This document shows positions 13,147 to 21,359 of a DNA stretch of 32,896 bases, in pieces; within the stretch, counting starts at the first letter, position 1; the number at the start of each line of letters is the position of its first letter. The translations under genes were made by a program, and so were the position numbers. The DNA lies in the NCBI RefSeq assembly GCF_011174675.1, contig NZ_JAANIG010000043.1, positions 1 to 32,896 of the forward strand. Direction: 5' to 3'. A model generated the notes under the pieces. That model made no database searches. It was not told the DNA's origin and saw only the letters and a program-made list of their open reading frames with translations. The DNA is from Perlabentimonas gracilis (GTDB lineage Bacteria; Bacteroidota; Bacteroidia; Bacteroidales; Tenuifilaceae).

Positions 13147-14496
13147 CTAAACAATAACCCCCAGAAGGGTTGCTGATGTTGAATCTTTTACCTCAACATT
13201 TACGTAATCGCCAATCTTTGAATATTCACGCGGAAACACAACCACCTTATTCTGCGAGGTTCGTCCGTATAGATGATCCACCGATTTTTTGGAAACGCCC
13301 TCTACCAATACCTCAAAAACTTTCCCAACATCATTACGCTTACTCACCTCGGAGAGCTTTCCCTGCAGCTCAATTATCTCGGTTAACCTTCGGGTTTTCA
13401 CATCCTCAGGCACATCGTCCTGCATCTTACGAGCAGCCTTAGTATTGGGCCTTTCGGAGTACTTAAACATAAAGGCAAAATCGTACCCCACCCACTTCAT
13501 CAACGACAGGGTCTGGTCATGATCCACCTCGGTTTCGGTACAAAAACCAGCAATAATATCTGTTGATATGGAGCTGCCGGGCAATATCCTCCGTATGGCC
13601 TCAATACGATTCTTGTAGTACTCCTGGGTGTAACCCCTATTCATTAGCTCAAGTACTCTGGTGGAGCCCGACTGAACGGGCAGGTGTATATGGTTACAGA
13701 TATTTTCGTACATGGCCATGGTGAAAAGCACCTCGTCGGACAAGTCCTTTGGATGCGAAGTGGAGAAGCGAACCCTCAGGCGAGAGTCGAGCTTGGCCAC
13801 CATCTCAAGCAAATCGGCAAAGCTTACCCTTTCGCCAGTACCATCTACCCAGTTGTAGCTATCAACATTCTGACCCAAAAGGGTAACCTCTTTGTAACCA
13901 CTATCGATTAACTCCTGCACCTCTCGCACTATGGTCTCTGGGTTTCGACTTCGCTCGGCACCTCTAACGTAGGGAACCACGCAGTAAGTGCACATATTGT
14001 TACACCCCCGCATTATGGACACAAAGGCAGACACACCGTTCTTATCGAGGCGCACTGGGCTTATATCCGAATAAGTCTCCTCGCGCGAAAGCAGCACGTT
14101 TATGCCCTTTTGGCCTTCCTCTGCCGATCGAAGCAAAATGGGTAGCTCTCTGTATGCATCGGGGCCAACCACAATATCAACAAGTTTTTCATCCTCCAGG
14201 AGTTTATCCTTAAGCCTCTCGGCCATACAGCCCAAAACACCCACCAACAGGGAGGGTTTCTTCTTTTTCAGCTGCCTAAACACATCGAGCCGACCCCAAA
14301 CCCTGGTTTCGGCATTCTCCCTAATGGAGCAGGTGTTCACCAGAATCACGTCAGCTTCTTCAATATCCGATACGATAAGATAGCCGTGAGCAGTAAGAAT
14401 AGAGGCCACCACCTCGCTATCGTTAAAATTCATTTGGCAGCCGTAGGTCTCGATAAAAACCTTGCTATTAGCATTGTCCGTATTAATTGTAGTCAA
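13147..14496 (-). CDS. miaB: tRNA-2-methylthio-N6-dimethylallyladenosine synthase
   Basis: This 449-residue radical-SAM methylthiotransferase adds the 2-methylthio group to i6A37 in tRNAs reading UNN codons. The N-terminal UPF0004 domain has the auxiliary cluster cysteines C20 (ETYGCQMN), C56 (VNTCSIRE) and C90 (LGCMAE). The radical-SAM triad is C165-x3-C169-x2-C172 (RGCNNMCTYC). The C-terminal part, about 380-449, is a TRAM domain ending in strand-rich sequence. Length and motifs are those of MiaB rather than RimO or MtaB. It is a single gene, converging on korAB. A -7 box lies about 38 nt before the ATG on the minus strand. Confidence 0.97.
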   Translation of the reverse strand: MTTINTDNANSKVFIETYGCQMNFNDSEVVASILTAHGYLIVSDIEEADVILVNTCSIRENAETRVWGRLDVFRQLKKKKPSLLVGVLGCMAERLKDKLLEDEKLVDIVVGPDAYRELPILLRSAEEGQKGINVLLSREETYSDISPVRLDKNGVSAFVSIMRGCNNMCTYCVVPYVRGAERSRNPETIVREVQELIDSGYKEVTLLGQNVDSYNWVDGTGERVSFADLLEMVAKLDSRLRVRFSTSHPKDLSDEVLFTMAMYENICNHIHLPVQSGSTRVLELMNRGYTQEYYKNRIEAIRRILPGSSISTDIIAGFCTETEVDHDQTLSLMKWVGYDFAFMFKYSERPNTKAARKMQDDVPEDVKTRRLTEIIELQGKLSEVSKRNDVGKVFEVLVEGVSKKSVDHLYGRTSQNKVVVFPREYSKIGDYVNVEVKDSTSATLLGVIV

Positions 14497-14533
14497 TTTT
14501 CGTCTCTTTTGGTTCGATTAAATTTTTGCGATG

Positions 14534-14541
14534 CAAAGGTA
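14534..14541 (-). promoter_or_regulatory. -7 promoter box of miaB
   Basis: On the minus strand this reads TACCTTTG, a full TAnnTTTG match, about 38 nt before the miaB start codon. Confidence 0.55.
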
Positions 14542-14739
14542 ATGGAAAAAAATAATTTCGGGGATCAACCTAAAAACCGATCGCGGTCAAAATAAGTTGT
14601 CACTAAAAAATCTATTCCACTCAGTAACAGCACTGGCATTGTGAACATTAACGAAAGAATATTGTTCCAGCCAAATTTCTTGCTATTTTTACCGTTTCAA
14701 TGTTAGTAACTTTCAATAGCAACCACACAACATACATTA

Positions 14740-14747
14740 TACTTTTG
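14740..14747 (+). promoter_or_regulatory. -7 promoter box of the YebC-family gene
   Basis: TACTTTTG is 28 nt before the ATG. The -33 region is not clear. Confidence 0.45.
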
Positions 14748-14774
14748 AATAGTAATCAAAAAAAATAGCTGATT

Positions 14775-15524
14775 ATGTCTGGACATAATAAATGGTCAAC
14801 CATTAAGCGGAAGAAAGGGGCTTTGGATGCCAAACGATCCAAGATGTTTAGCCGCATTACCAAGGAGATAACCGTAGCCGTAAAGGAGGGTGGTGGTGAT
14901 CCCGAAGGTAACCCGAGGCTGAGGGTGGCAATTAGCAACGCCAAGGGGGTTAATATGCCCAAGGACAATATCCAGCGAGCCATTAGCAAGGCCGAGAAGG
15001 ATGGTGACGCCCTTCAAGAAATGACCTTTGAGGGCTATGGCCCCGAGGGTGTACCCATCTTTATCGAATGCCTCACCGATAACAACAACCGAACCGTTAG
15101 CTCCATTCGGTCAATCTTTACCAAACGTGGTGGAAGCCTTGGCACCAACGGCTCGCTCAGTTTTATGTTCGACCGCAAAGGGGTATTCACCATACCTAAA
15201 GGCGATATCGACCAGGAAGAACTTGAGCTGGAGCTGATAGATGCCGGAGCCGAGGACATTGAAGTAAACGATGATACGATAGTAGTGTACACACCCATGG
15301 CCGACTTTGGCCGTATGCAGAAAAAACTTGATGAGCTGGGGATAGAAGCCGAAAACGCTAGCTTACAACGCATACCCAACGACTACAAAACTCTTGAACC
15401 TCAAATGGCCATGAAAGTTTTAAGGTTGATCGATGAGTTTGAGGATAACGATGATGTTCAAAACGTTTACCACAATATTGAGATGACTGATGAGCTAATG
15501 AAGGCTATGGAAGAAAACGATTAG
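14775..15524 (+). CDS. yebC: YebC/PmpR family protein
   Basis: This 249-residue protein opens with MSGHNKWSTIKRKKGALDAKRSKMFSRI-like sequence, which is diagnostic for the YebC/TACO1 family, followed by the conserved NPRLRVAISNAKGVNMP region and the two alpha/beta domains with GPEGVPIFIECLTDNNNRT. Members were first described as DNA-binding regulators such as PmpR. More recent work places YebC-type proteins at the ribosome, helping translation of difficult proline-rich stretches. Which role applies here cannot be told from sequence. Its own -7 box lies upstream; the LEA-type lipoprotein gene follows after 35 nt and may share the transcript. Confidence 0.95.
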   Translation: MSGHNKWSTIKRKKGALDAKRSKMFSRITKEITVAVKEGGGDPEGNPRLRVAISNAKGVNMPKDNIQRAISKAEKDGDALQEMTFEGYGPEGVPIFIECLTDNNNRTVSSIRSIFTKRGGSLGTNGSLSFMFDRKGVFTIPKGDIDQEELELELIDAGAEDIEVNDDTIVVYTPMADFGRMQKKLDELGIEAENASLQRIPNDYKTLEPQMAMKVLRLIDEFEDNDDVQNVYHNIEMTDELMKAMEEND

Positions 15525-15559
15525 CCCATGATTATTTCAATTAACTACTGATAATATTT

Positions 15560-16039
15560 ATGAAGATTACACCTATTTTCAAGCGTATTGCAGCGCTGCT
15601 TTTTATTTCATTCGCCCTGGCAAGCTGTGGGAACTACAACGATATAAATGTAAAGGGAGTGAAGGATGTGAAGTTTCGAGGTTTGAAGCAGAATGTTGTG
15701 CTGCTTAGCTTTGAGATTGAAATTGACAACCCCAATACACGTAAAATCTCGGTTATTGAAATTGATTTTAAAGCATGGCTCAATAACCGGGAGCTTGGCT
15801 CGTTTCGGGTAACTGAACCCATAACGCTAATCCCCTGCTCTAGGCAAACCTACTCTGTACCCGCCGAAATTGAGCTCCGAACCATTGCCGATGCCTTTCG
15901 CATTGCCTCATCGGGTTCGTTGGAAAAACTACTTGACAGGTTAGAGGTGGAAGGAAAAGTTAAAGGCAAATCATTCCCTGTTCGTAAAACCATTAAAATT
16001 GAGCGTCAATCGCTTAAGGATATATCTTCATCGCTGTAA
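15560..16039 (+). CDS. LEA type 2 (WHy-like) lipoprotein
   Basis: This 159-residue protein has a lipoprotein signal with lipobox LASC (about residue 23), then a single domain with VSFEIEIDNPN-like sequence (LLSFEIEIDNPNTRKISV), the conserved DNPN motif and beta strands of the LEA14/WHy fold. Such small lipoproteins are common in Bacteroidota; their role is unknown, possibly at the periplasmic face of a membrane. It follows the YebC-family gene by 35 nt. A new -7 box occurs before the next gene. Length is normal for a single-domain family member. Confidence 0.8.
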   Translation: MKITPIFKRIAALLFISFALASCGNYNDINVKGVKDVKFRGLKQNVVLLSFEIEIDNPNTRKISVIEIDFKAWLNNRELGSFRVTEPITLIPCSRQTYSVPAEIELRTIADAFRIASSGSLEKLLDRLEVEGKVKGKSFPVRKTIKIERQSLKDISSSL

Positions 16040-16088
16040 CTATTTGCTGGTGGTTACCTCCAGTATTTTATTTATACATCAAAAGTTT

Positions 16089-16096
16089 TACCTTTG
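16089..16096 (+). promoter_or_regulatory. -7 promoter box of the SPOR-like gene
   Basis: TACCTTTG, a full match to TAnnTTTG, lies 24 nt before the ATG at 16120. Confidence 0.55.
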
Positions 16097-16119
16097 CACC
16101 ACAATCTTTCGCCAATAGT

Positions 16120-16599
16120 ATGAGAGTGTCCATTGCGTTAAAAAAAATTAGAATTATCGTTCTATCCCTCACGCTGCTTGCCTTGGGTCGTTCAACTAAG
16201 GCTTACGCTCAGGTACCTCTGGGCATAATAAACGAGCTTCAGCAGTTCCATCCCGATAAGGGGAGCATTAGCATATCGCACGACGACAAGATATCTCAGC
16301 TACTGAATAGCTTCTACGTTCAAAATGCTTCGCGACCTGGAATGCAGGGCTTTCGAATAAGAATATACTTTGATACTGGACAAAGATCCCGAGAGCAGTC
16401 GGAGTTAGTGATGAATGAATTTATGGAACACTACCCAGGGATATCAATCTACAGAACCTTCGATAGCCCCTACTACAAAGTTTCGGTAGGCGACTATAGA
16501 ACGCGCGACGAAGCACAGCACGTGCTCAAGCAGCTGGGCAGGAAATACCCTAAAGCATTTATTATCCCCGAGTGGATAAACTTCCCTCGCATTGATTGA
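16120..16599 (+). CDS. Secreted SPOR-domain-like protein
   Basis: This 159-residue protein has a signal peptide (about 1-30, ending AYAQ). The second half, about residues 70-150, has the SPOR pattern: GFRIRIYFDTGQRSREQSE, an Ala/Glu-rich helix, PGISIYRTFDSPYYKVSVGDYRTRDEAQHVLKQL and a final strand FIIPEWI. The YYKVSVGDYRTRDEA segment is the most typical SPOR signature. SPOR domains bind denuded peptidoglycan glycan strands, often at division sites, so a periplasmic cell-wall role is likely. The N-terminal 30-70 region has no recognised domain. It has its own promoter and is followed by a 167-nt gap before purF. Confidence 0.82.
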   Translation: MRVSIALKKIRIIVLSLTLLALGRSTKAYAQVPLGIINELQQFHPDKGSISISHDDKISQLLNSFYVQNASRPGMQGFRIRIYFDTGQRSREQSELVMNEFMEHYPGISIYRTFDSPYYKVSVGDYRTRDEAQHVLKQLGRKYPKAFIIPEWINFPRID

Positions 16600-16766
16600 T
16601 ACCTTATCTGCGAAACCAAAATGACGAATGATGAGACACAATGGCCAAATCTCCCAAAGCTACATCGGCAAAGCAAACAGGAGATTCGGCCAATTTTATT
16701 TGGTACCTGTAAGAATGCAACTTACCGAAACTACATATTGATTTTTAAAAATAGGAAAGCATAGCT

Positions 16767-18665
16767 ATGTCGGATCAGATTAAGCACGAATGTGGAATTG
16801 CCCTAATAAGGCTGCTAAAGCCTCTTGAATACTACCAGGTAAAGTATGGCTCATGGATGTACGGCCTACAAAAGCTTTACCTACTCATGGAGAAGCAGCA
16901 CAATCGGGGCCAAGATGGTGCAGGTGTAGCCTCCATTAAATTCGACCTAGAGGCTGGACACAGATACATTGATAGGTTCAGGAGCAACTCGTCATCGCCA
17001 ATTCGCGATGTGTTTGACTCTATCCAAGGAGGTATAAACCAGTGGAAGGCTCAGCCCGACTCAATTAACGATCCCGCTTGGTCGAAGGTTAATATTCCCT
17101 TTGCCGCCGAGCTCTACCTCGGACACCTTCGCTACGGAACCTTTGGCAACAATTCCATCGATTATGTGCACCCAGTAATGCGCGAGAACAACTGGAAGTC
17201 GCGCACCCTTGTGCTTGCCGGCAACTTCAACATGACCAATGTTGATGAGCTATTCCAAAGGCTTATTGAGCTCGGTCAGCACCCCAAAGATTACTCCGAC
17301 ACCGTTACTGTGCTCGAGAAGCTAGGCCATTTTATCGACGAGGAGAATCAGAAACTCTTCAGACAATACAAGAACGAGGGAAACTCCAACAAAAGGATTA
17401 GCGAGCTTATTGCCAACAATTTTAACCTCCGACAGCTACTGCAGGAGGCAACCAAAGACTTTGATGGAGGGTATGCCCTGGCCGGAATGCTTGGGCATGG
17501 CGACGCATTTGTATGCCGCGACCCATGGGGCATACGCCCTGCATACCACTTTGCAAACGACGAAATTGTGGTTGCAGCATCGGAACGAGCCGTTATACAA
17601 ACCGTTATGAACGTGTCGGCCGATGAGGTTGACGAAATTAAGCCTGGCTATGCCCTTATAATAAAGCGCAACGGCCAAGTTGATATGCAGGAGGTAAGAG
17701 TGCCCCAAGCCAGAAGTTCTTGCTCCTTCGAACGTATCTACTTCTCCCGGGGTACCGATAGGGATATCTACCGAGAACGCAAAAAGCTGGGCGAATTGCT
17801 TACCCCGGTTATCCTTGAAAAAATTGACTACGACCTTGAGAACACGGTTTTTTCATTCATCCCCAACACTGCCGAAACGGCATTCTACGGAATGGTGCAT
17901 GGGGTTGAAGAGTATATGCTTAAGGAGAAATCAAGAATTATTAAGGAGAAGAACGGTAGCCTTACCGAAGCTGATATTGAATCGATTATAAGTGCTCGGC
18001 CAAGGGTTGAGAAAATAGCTGTTAAGGACGTGAAGCTTCGCACCTTTATATCGCAGGATACAGGTCGCGACGATTTGGTAGGGCACGTTTACGATGTTAC
18101 CTACGGCGCGCTGGAAGAGGGCAAGGACAATCTTGTGGTTATCGACGACTCCATTGTAAGAGGAACTACACTTAGGGAGAGCATACTTAGAATCCTTGAT
18201 AGGCTTAACCCAAAAAGGATTGTAGTTGTTTCCTCATCGCCTCAAATTCGATACCCCGACTGCTACGGAATTGATATGGCCAAGCTGGGCGACTTTGTTG
18301 CCTTTAGGGCAGCAATTGCGCTACTTAAAGAGACTGGGAACGAGAGCGTAATAAATGGGGTGTACAAAAACTGCAAGGCACAGCAAAACCTGCCCAAAGA
18401 GGAGGTTGTAAACTACGTTAAGGATATATACAAGCCATTTACGCCCGATCAGATATCCGACAAGATTGCCGAGCTATTAACCCCTAAGGGGATGAAGGCC
18501 GAAGTTAAAATTGTTTTTCAAACCATCGAAACGCTTCATGCTGCATGCCCCAACGACAAGGGCGACTGGTATTTTACGGGCAACTACCCTACCCCCGGCG
18601 GAAACAAGGTGGTAAACAACTCGTTCATCAATTTTATTGAAGGGCGCAACCAAAGGGCATACTAA
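16767..18665 (+). CDS. purF: Long PurF-type amidophosphoribosyltransferase
   Basis: This 632-residue enzyme is of the class that makes 5-phosphoribosylamine from PRPP and glutamine, the first step of purine synthesis. The N-terminal Ntn glutaminase has the nucleophile candidate C9 (HECGIA), so eight residues must be removed, as in PurF forms with a propeptide. HNRGQDGAG (45-53) and GHLRYGTFG (119-127) are also present. The phosphoribosyltransferase part has CSFERIYFSRGTD (319-331) and the PRPP loop VVIDDSIVRGTT (457-468). It is about 130 residues longer than common 470-505-residue PurF, with extra sequence in the glutaminase part (about 60-110 and 180-230) and between 355 and 430. It may be the main enzyme or a second, Bacteroidota-type paralogue. 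Confidence 0.88.
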   Translation: MSDQIKHECGIALIRLLKPLEYYQVKYGSWMYGLQKLYLLMEKQHNRGQDGAGVASIKFDLEAGHRYIDRFRSNSSSPIRDVFDSIQGGINQWKAQPDSINDPAWSKVNIPFAAELYLGHLRYGTFGNNSIDYVHPVMRENNWKSRTLVLAGNFNMTNVDELFQRLIELGQHPKDYSDTVTVLEKLGHFIDEENQKLFRQYKNEGNSNKRISELIANNFNLRQLLQEATKDFDGGYALAGMLGHGDAFVCRDPWGIRPAYHFANDEIVVAASERAVIQTVMNVSADEVDEIKPGYALIIKRNGQVDMQEVRVPQARSSCSFERIYFSRGTDRDIYRERKKLGELLTPVILEKIDYDLENTVFSFIPNTAETAFYGMVHGVEEYMLKEKSRIIKEKNGSLTEADIESIISARPRVEKIAVKDVKLRTFISQDTGRDDLVGHVYDVTYGALEEGKDNLVVIDDSIVRGTTLRESILRILDRLNPKRIVVVSSSPQIRYPDCYGIDMAKLGDFVAFRAAIALLKETGNESVINGVYKNCKAQQNLPKEEVVNYVKDIYKPFTPDQISDKIAELLTPKGMKAEVKIVFQTIETLHAACPNDKGDWYFTGNYPTPGGNKVVNNSFINFIEGRNQRAY

Positions 18666-18741
18666 CCCCCACGTTGATTGGTATATACACCAAATACTGG
18701 TGATTAAAAACTATTGGCATTAATATTGTAAACGTTTTGTG

Positions 18742-18749
18742 TACATTTG
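18742..18749 (+). promoter_or_regulatory. -7 promoter box of the small secreted protein gene
   Basis: TACATTTG, a full TAnnTTTG match, lies 26 nt before the ATG at 18776. Confidence 0.5.
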
Positions 18750-18775
18750 ATTTCAATCACTAAATCCATAAAACT

Positions 18776-19270
18776 ATGAGAAACCTAATGCTAGCCCTAC
18801 TTTCGCTTGCGCTCCTTTTGCCAGTCAATACCCAAGCGCAAGATAAGCGAGCCCTACGTGCTGCAGACCTAAGCTTTAGCGCTGCAGAAAACGACTACAA
18901 AAAGAGCAACTACAAAGAGGCTGCACAGAAATATACCATTGTGGTTAATACAGTGCCCGCTTCCGTTGACTCCCGCAAACACCTTGAGATGAGGCTCGAC
19001 GCACTTATCAAACTTGTTGATATTTACTTCTATAAAAGCGTAAACATTCAGCAAGCTTGTGAGTATGTTAATGAGTACAGCAACACTATGAATGCGGTTA
19101 AAAACTCAGGCGTTCTCAGAAGCACAACGCTCATGAAATACCTAAAGCAAGAGCAAGATTTTGCCAACAAGGAGGCAAAGCAATGCGAAGGCTACGAAAG
19201 GGTTGGCAGTGATATGGATAAATTTCGAAAAAATGCCTTCGAAAAAGAGTTTGGAGAAAAATTTGACTAA
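18776..19270 (+). CDS. Small secreted protein with TPR-like helices
   Basis: This 164-residue protein has a signal peptide (about 1-21, NTQAQ). The mature part is helical. Residues 30-62 (FSAAENDYKKSNYKEAAQKYTIVVNTVP) read like a TPR unit, with the A-x-x-Y-K-x-x-x-Y-x-x-A-x-x-x-Y spacing. The C-terminal part is charged, with single cysteines in QQACEY and AKQCEGY that could pair. No named family was recognised. It probably works in the periplasm as a small scaffold or adaptor. It is a single-gene unit, with its own -7 box and a strong terminator directly behind. Confidence 0.72.
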   Translation: MRNLMLALLSLALLLPVNTQAQDKRALRAADLSFSAAENDYKKSNYKEAAQKYTIVVNTVPASVDSRKHLEMRLDALIKLVDIYFYKSVNIQQACEYVNEYSNTMNAVKNSGVLRSTTLMKYLKQEQDFANKEAKQCEGYERVGSDMDKFRKNAFEKEFGEKFD

Positions 19271-19287
19271 CAAGAACTTGCATATTG

Positions 19288-19320
19288 AATTAACCCCGCT
19301 AAAAAAGCGGGGTTAATTTT
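19288..19320. terminator. Bidirectional terminator between convergent genes
   Basis: AATTAACCCCGCT-aaaaa-AGCGGGGTTAATT forms a perfect 13-bp stem followed by TT and more T after one base. It ends the plus-strand small secreted protein gene and also lies just past the stop of the minus-strand acyltransferase gene. Confidence 0.88.
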
Positions 19321-19336
19321 TAGTCATATATATCCG

Positions 19337-20272
19337 TTACCTTCTGGTTATCTTTCTTTTGATAAATGAAAGGATGTGCCGATCCACCTTGTTCTGGTAG
19401 ATATCGGAAATGGTGATCATAATGGCCGTCTCCTCAACATCGCCAAAGTATGGGTTCACAACGGTGCCAAACACCTTCATCGATGGGCTAATATTCATGT
19501 AGGAGTTGATTAGGGGAGGTATATGCTCGCCCAAGTTCCGAATCTCTTTCGAGAGAATTTTATAATCCTCCTTGTAATCGCTTCCCACAAATAGTTTCTC
19601 CATCGCCTTCCTGTCTAAATCTACTTCCATAGGGTTGATAGGAGTAACCAAATTATCATGGTCGGCAAAATGCTTGCTGAGGAAGTAAAGCAATATGTCG
19701 CGGGCAACTCGATTGTACTGGGTGTACATGGTTACCTTACCGAAAAAGTACTTTATCCCTGGGTACAGCACCACAAGAGCACCCAGTCCATCCCAAAGGT
19801 TGTCGAGCGCATACAACCCCTTTTCTCGCCTCTGAGCCGATTGGTACCGAGGTTGAACAAATGAACGCCCCAACTCAATAAGGTATGGTAGGTAATCATG
19901 CTTAAAGTCTTCGGAGAAATTGAAAAGTGCAGTTGTGGACAGGTTGAACTCCTCGCCCTTGCTGGGATCTACAATATGGAAACGATAGCCTCCAAGTATC
20001 TCCTTGTCCTTCGGATCCCAAACAATAAGCTGCTTGTATGGATTCTCCGACGTGTCGTACTTATCAATGTCAATAGATTTACCGGTTCCCCCTCCTGCAC
20101 TGCGAAAACTTAACTCCCTTAGCCTACCAATCTCCCTCATAATATTTGGAGAATCATGTGCCGTAACAATGTATAGAATATTACCACCATTGTTCGTCTC
20201 ACGAACAAATTTTTCACTTGTCAACTCACCCTCCAGTAGTTTCTTATCTACCGGCTCAATTATCTGTTCCAT
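19337..20272 (-). CDS. glsB: GNAT-type N-acyltransferase of aminolipid synthesis (GlsB/OlsB-like)
   Basis: This 311-residue protein has the OlsB-like acyltransferase domain: MREIGRLRELSFRSAGGGTG near residue 45, the central strand QLIVWDPKDKEILGGYRFHI (about 81-100) and LIELGRSFVQPRYQ, all typical of the hemolysin/OlsB family that moves a 3-hydroxyacyl group from acyl carrier protein to an amine. In Bacteroides the GlsB protein does this with glycine, making the precursor of glycine lipids. It stands directly behind a PlsC-type acyltransferase gene, matching the GlsB/GlsA pair described there. Ornithine rather than glycine as acceptor cannot be excluded. The enzyme acts at the inner face of the inner membrane. 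Confidence 0.82.
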   Translation of the reverse strand: MEQIIEPVDKKLLEGELTSEKFVRETNNGGNILYIVTAHDSPNIMREIGRLRELSFRSAGGGTGKSIDIDKYDTSENPYKQLIVWDPKDKEILGGYRFHIVDPSKGEEFNLSTTALFNFSEDFKHDYLPYLIELGRSFVQPRYQSAQRREKGLYALDNLWDGLGALVVLYPGIKYFFGKVTMYTQYNRVARDILLYFLSKHFADHDNLVTPINPMEVDLDRKAMEKLFVGSDYKEDYKILSKEIRNLGEHIPPLINSYMNISPSMKVFGTVVNPYFGDVEETAIMITISDIYQNKVDRHILSFIKRKITRR

Positions 20273-20328
20273 AATAAAATTTTCTGGTCATACTATCTTT
20301 TATTCCAGCATACAAGCTCAATTGCTGG

Positions 20329-21162
20329 CTACTTACTTAATTCGTAAACTCTTGCTTTAACCCATTTGGCCCACTCCTGGGGTGTCCTCGACCCATCAAA
20401 TGTTTCATACGGGATGGGCTCTCCAATTACGATATGGGGTTTTTGCCCCCTCTGTTTAAACATCTCATCAACAAGATAAAGCATCTCAAGGTTTACCTTG
20501 ATCCCTAAAAAAGTTCGAATTCGGCTAAGATTATAAAAAAAGTTGGAGTTTCTGCCACTAAAAAATACTGGTACCACCGGACGCTTATGCTTGGTTGCCT
20601 TTGCTATAAAACTCTTTTTCCACTCCAAGTCCTCAATCTTGCCACCCTGCTTTCGTGAGCATAGCCCTGCTGGAAAAATGAACATTTGTGTATCTGAAGC
20701 ATAGGTCTCATCCATTATCCGTGCATTTTCCCTAGTTTGACTACCGTGCTTGTTCACGGGGATGAAATTATCCTGAAGCTGCTTTATATTCATCAGCAAA
20801 TCGTTGGAGGGAACCTTAACGTCACTAAACTTATTGCTGATGGAATGGATAAGAATCATCCCATCCAACCCACCCAGTGGATGGTTCGATGCAAAGATGT
20901 ATCGTTCATCAACATTCAGATTATCTAGCCCCTCAACGGTGTAGCTAACCTGAAAGTATTTAAGCACCTCATCAATAAACTCTACCCCCTGCTTATGGCC
21001 AAACTCGTTTAACCCCCAGTTAAGCTCATCCTCATGAATAATCTTCTTAAGATATCTGATGATGAATCCAGGTAGGAACTTTAACAATCGAGGGCTTTTG
21101 CTGGCTATCACCTGCTCAACATCAATAAACTTCTTGGGTTTAGCCAATGCATCACTTGCCAT
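20329..21162 (-). CDS. glsA: PlsC-type lysolipid acyltransferase (GlsA/OlsA-like)
   Basis: This 277-residue protein has the acyltransferase block ASNHPLGGLDG (H94, D100), a second block around NFIPVNKHGSQTRENAR (132-148) and a third, FIFPAGLCSRKQ (161-172). The His-Asp spacing is H-x5-D instead of the usual H-x4-D of PlsC enzymes. As part of the pair with the GNAT gene it should add the second, ester-linked acyl chain to the N-acyl amino acid, completing a glycine- or ornithine-type lipid. The GNAT gene follows 56 nt downstream, so the two are most likely one operon read from the -7 box at 21202-21195. The enzyme is membrane-associated, with a hydrophobic stretch near residue 25-40. Confidence 0.82.
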   Translation of the reverse strand: MASDALAKPKKFIDVEQVIASKSPRLLKFLPGFIIRYLKKIIHEDELNWGLNEFGHKQGVEFIDEVLKYFQVSYTVEGLDNLNVDERYIFASNHPLGGLDGMILIHSISNKFSDVKVPSNDLLMNIKQLQDNFIPVNKHGSQTRENARIMDETYASDTQMFIFPAGLCSRKQGGKIEDLEWKKSFIAKATKHKRPVVPVFFSGRNSNFFYNLSRIRTFLGIKVNLEMLYLVDEMFKQRGQKPHIVIGEPIPYETFDGSRTPQEWAKWVKARVYELSK

Positions 21163-21194
21163 ACTTATTCTATCTTTGAGGTAAAAGTAGGGTA

Positions 21195-21202
21195 CAAATG
21201 TA
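21195..21202 (-). promoter_or_regulatory. -7 promoter box of the acyltransferase pair
   Basis: On the minus strand this reads TACATTTG, a full TAnnTTTG match, about 33 nt before the ATG at 21162. Confidence 0.5.
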
Positions 21203-21304
21203 AAAATCTATTTAATAATATGCACATTTAACAGCGCATTATTAGATTTTACTAGCGGCTAAGGGTTATCTGTTTTTTTGTAAGCATAGTTTATACAAAT
21301 GCCG

Positions 21305-21336
21305 TTTTGAATAAAGCACAAATCATGATAACTTTG
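21305..21336 (+). promoter_or_regulatory. Promoter of mfd
   Basis: TTTTG (21305-21309), 19 nt, then TAACTTTG (21329-21336). Both boxes and the spacing fit the Bacteroidota -33/-7 consensus. It is the best-matching promoter in the window, 24 nt before the ATG. Confidence 0.75.
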
Positions 21337-21359
21337 CCGCCATCACTAGTAAATCCCTA

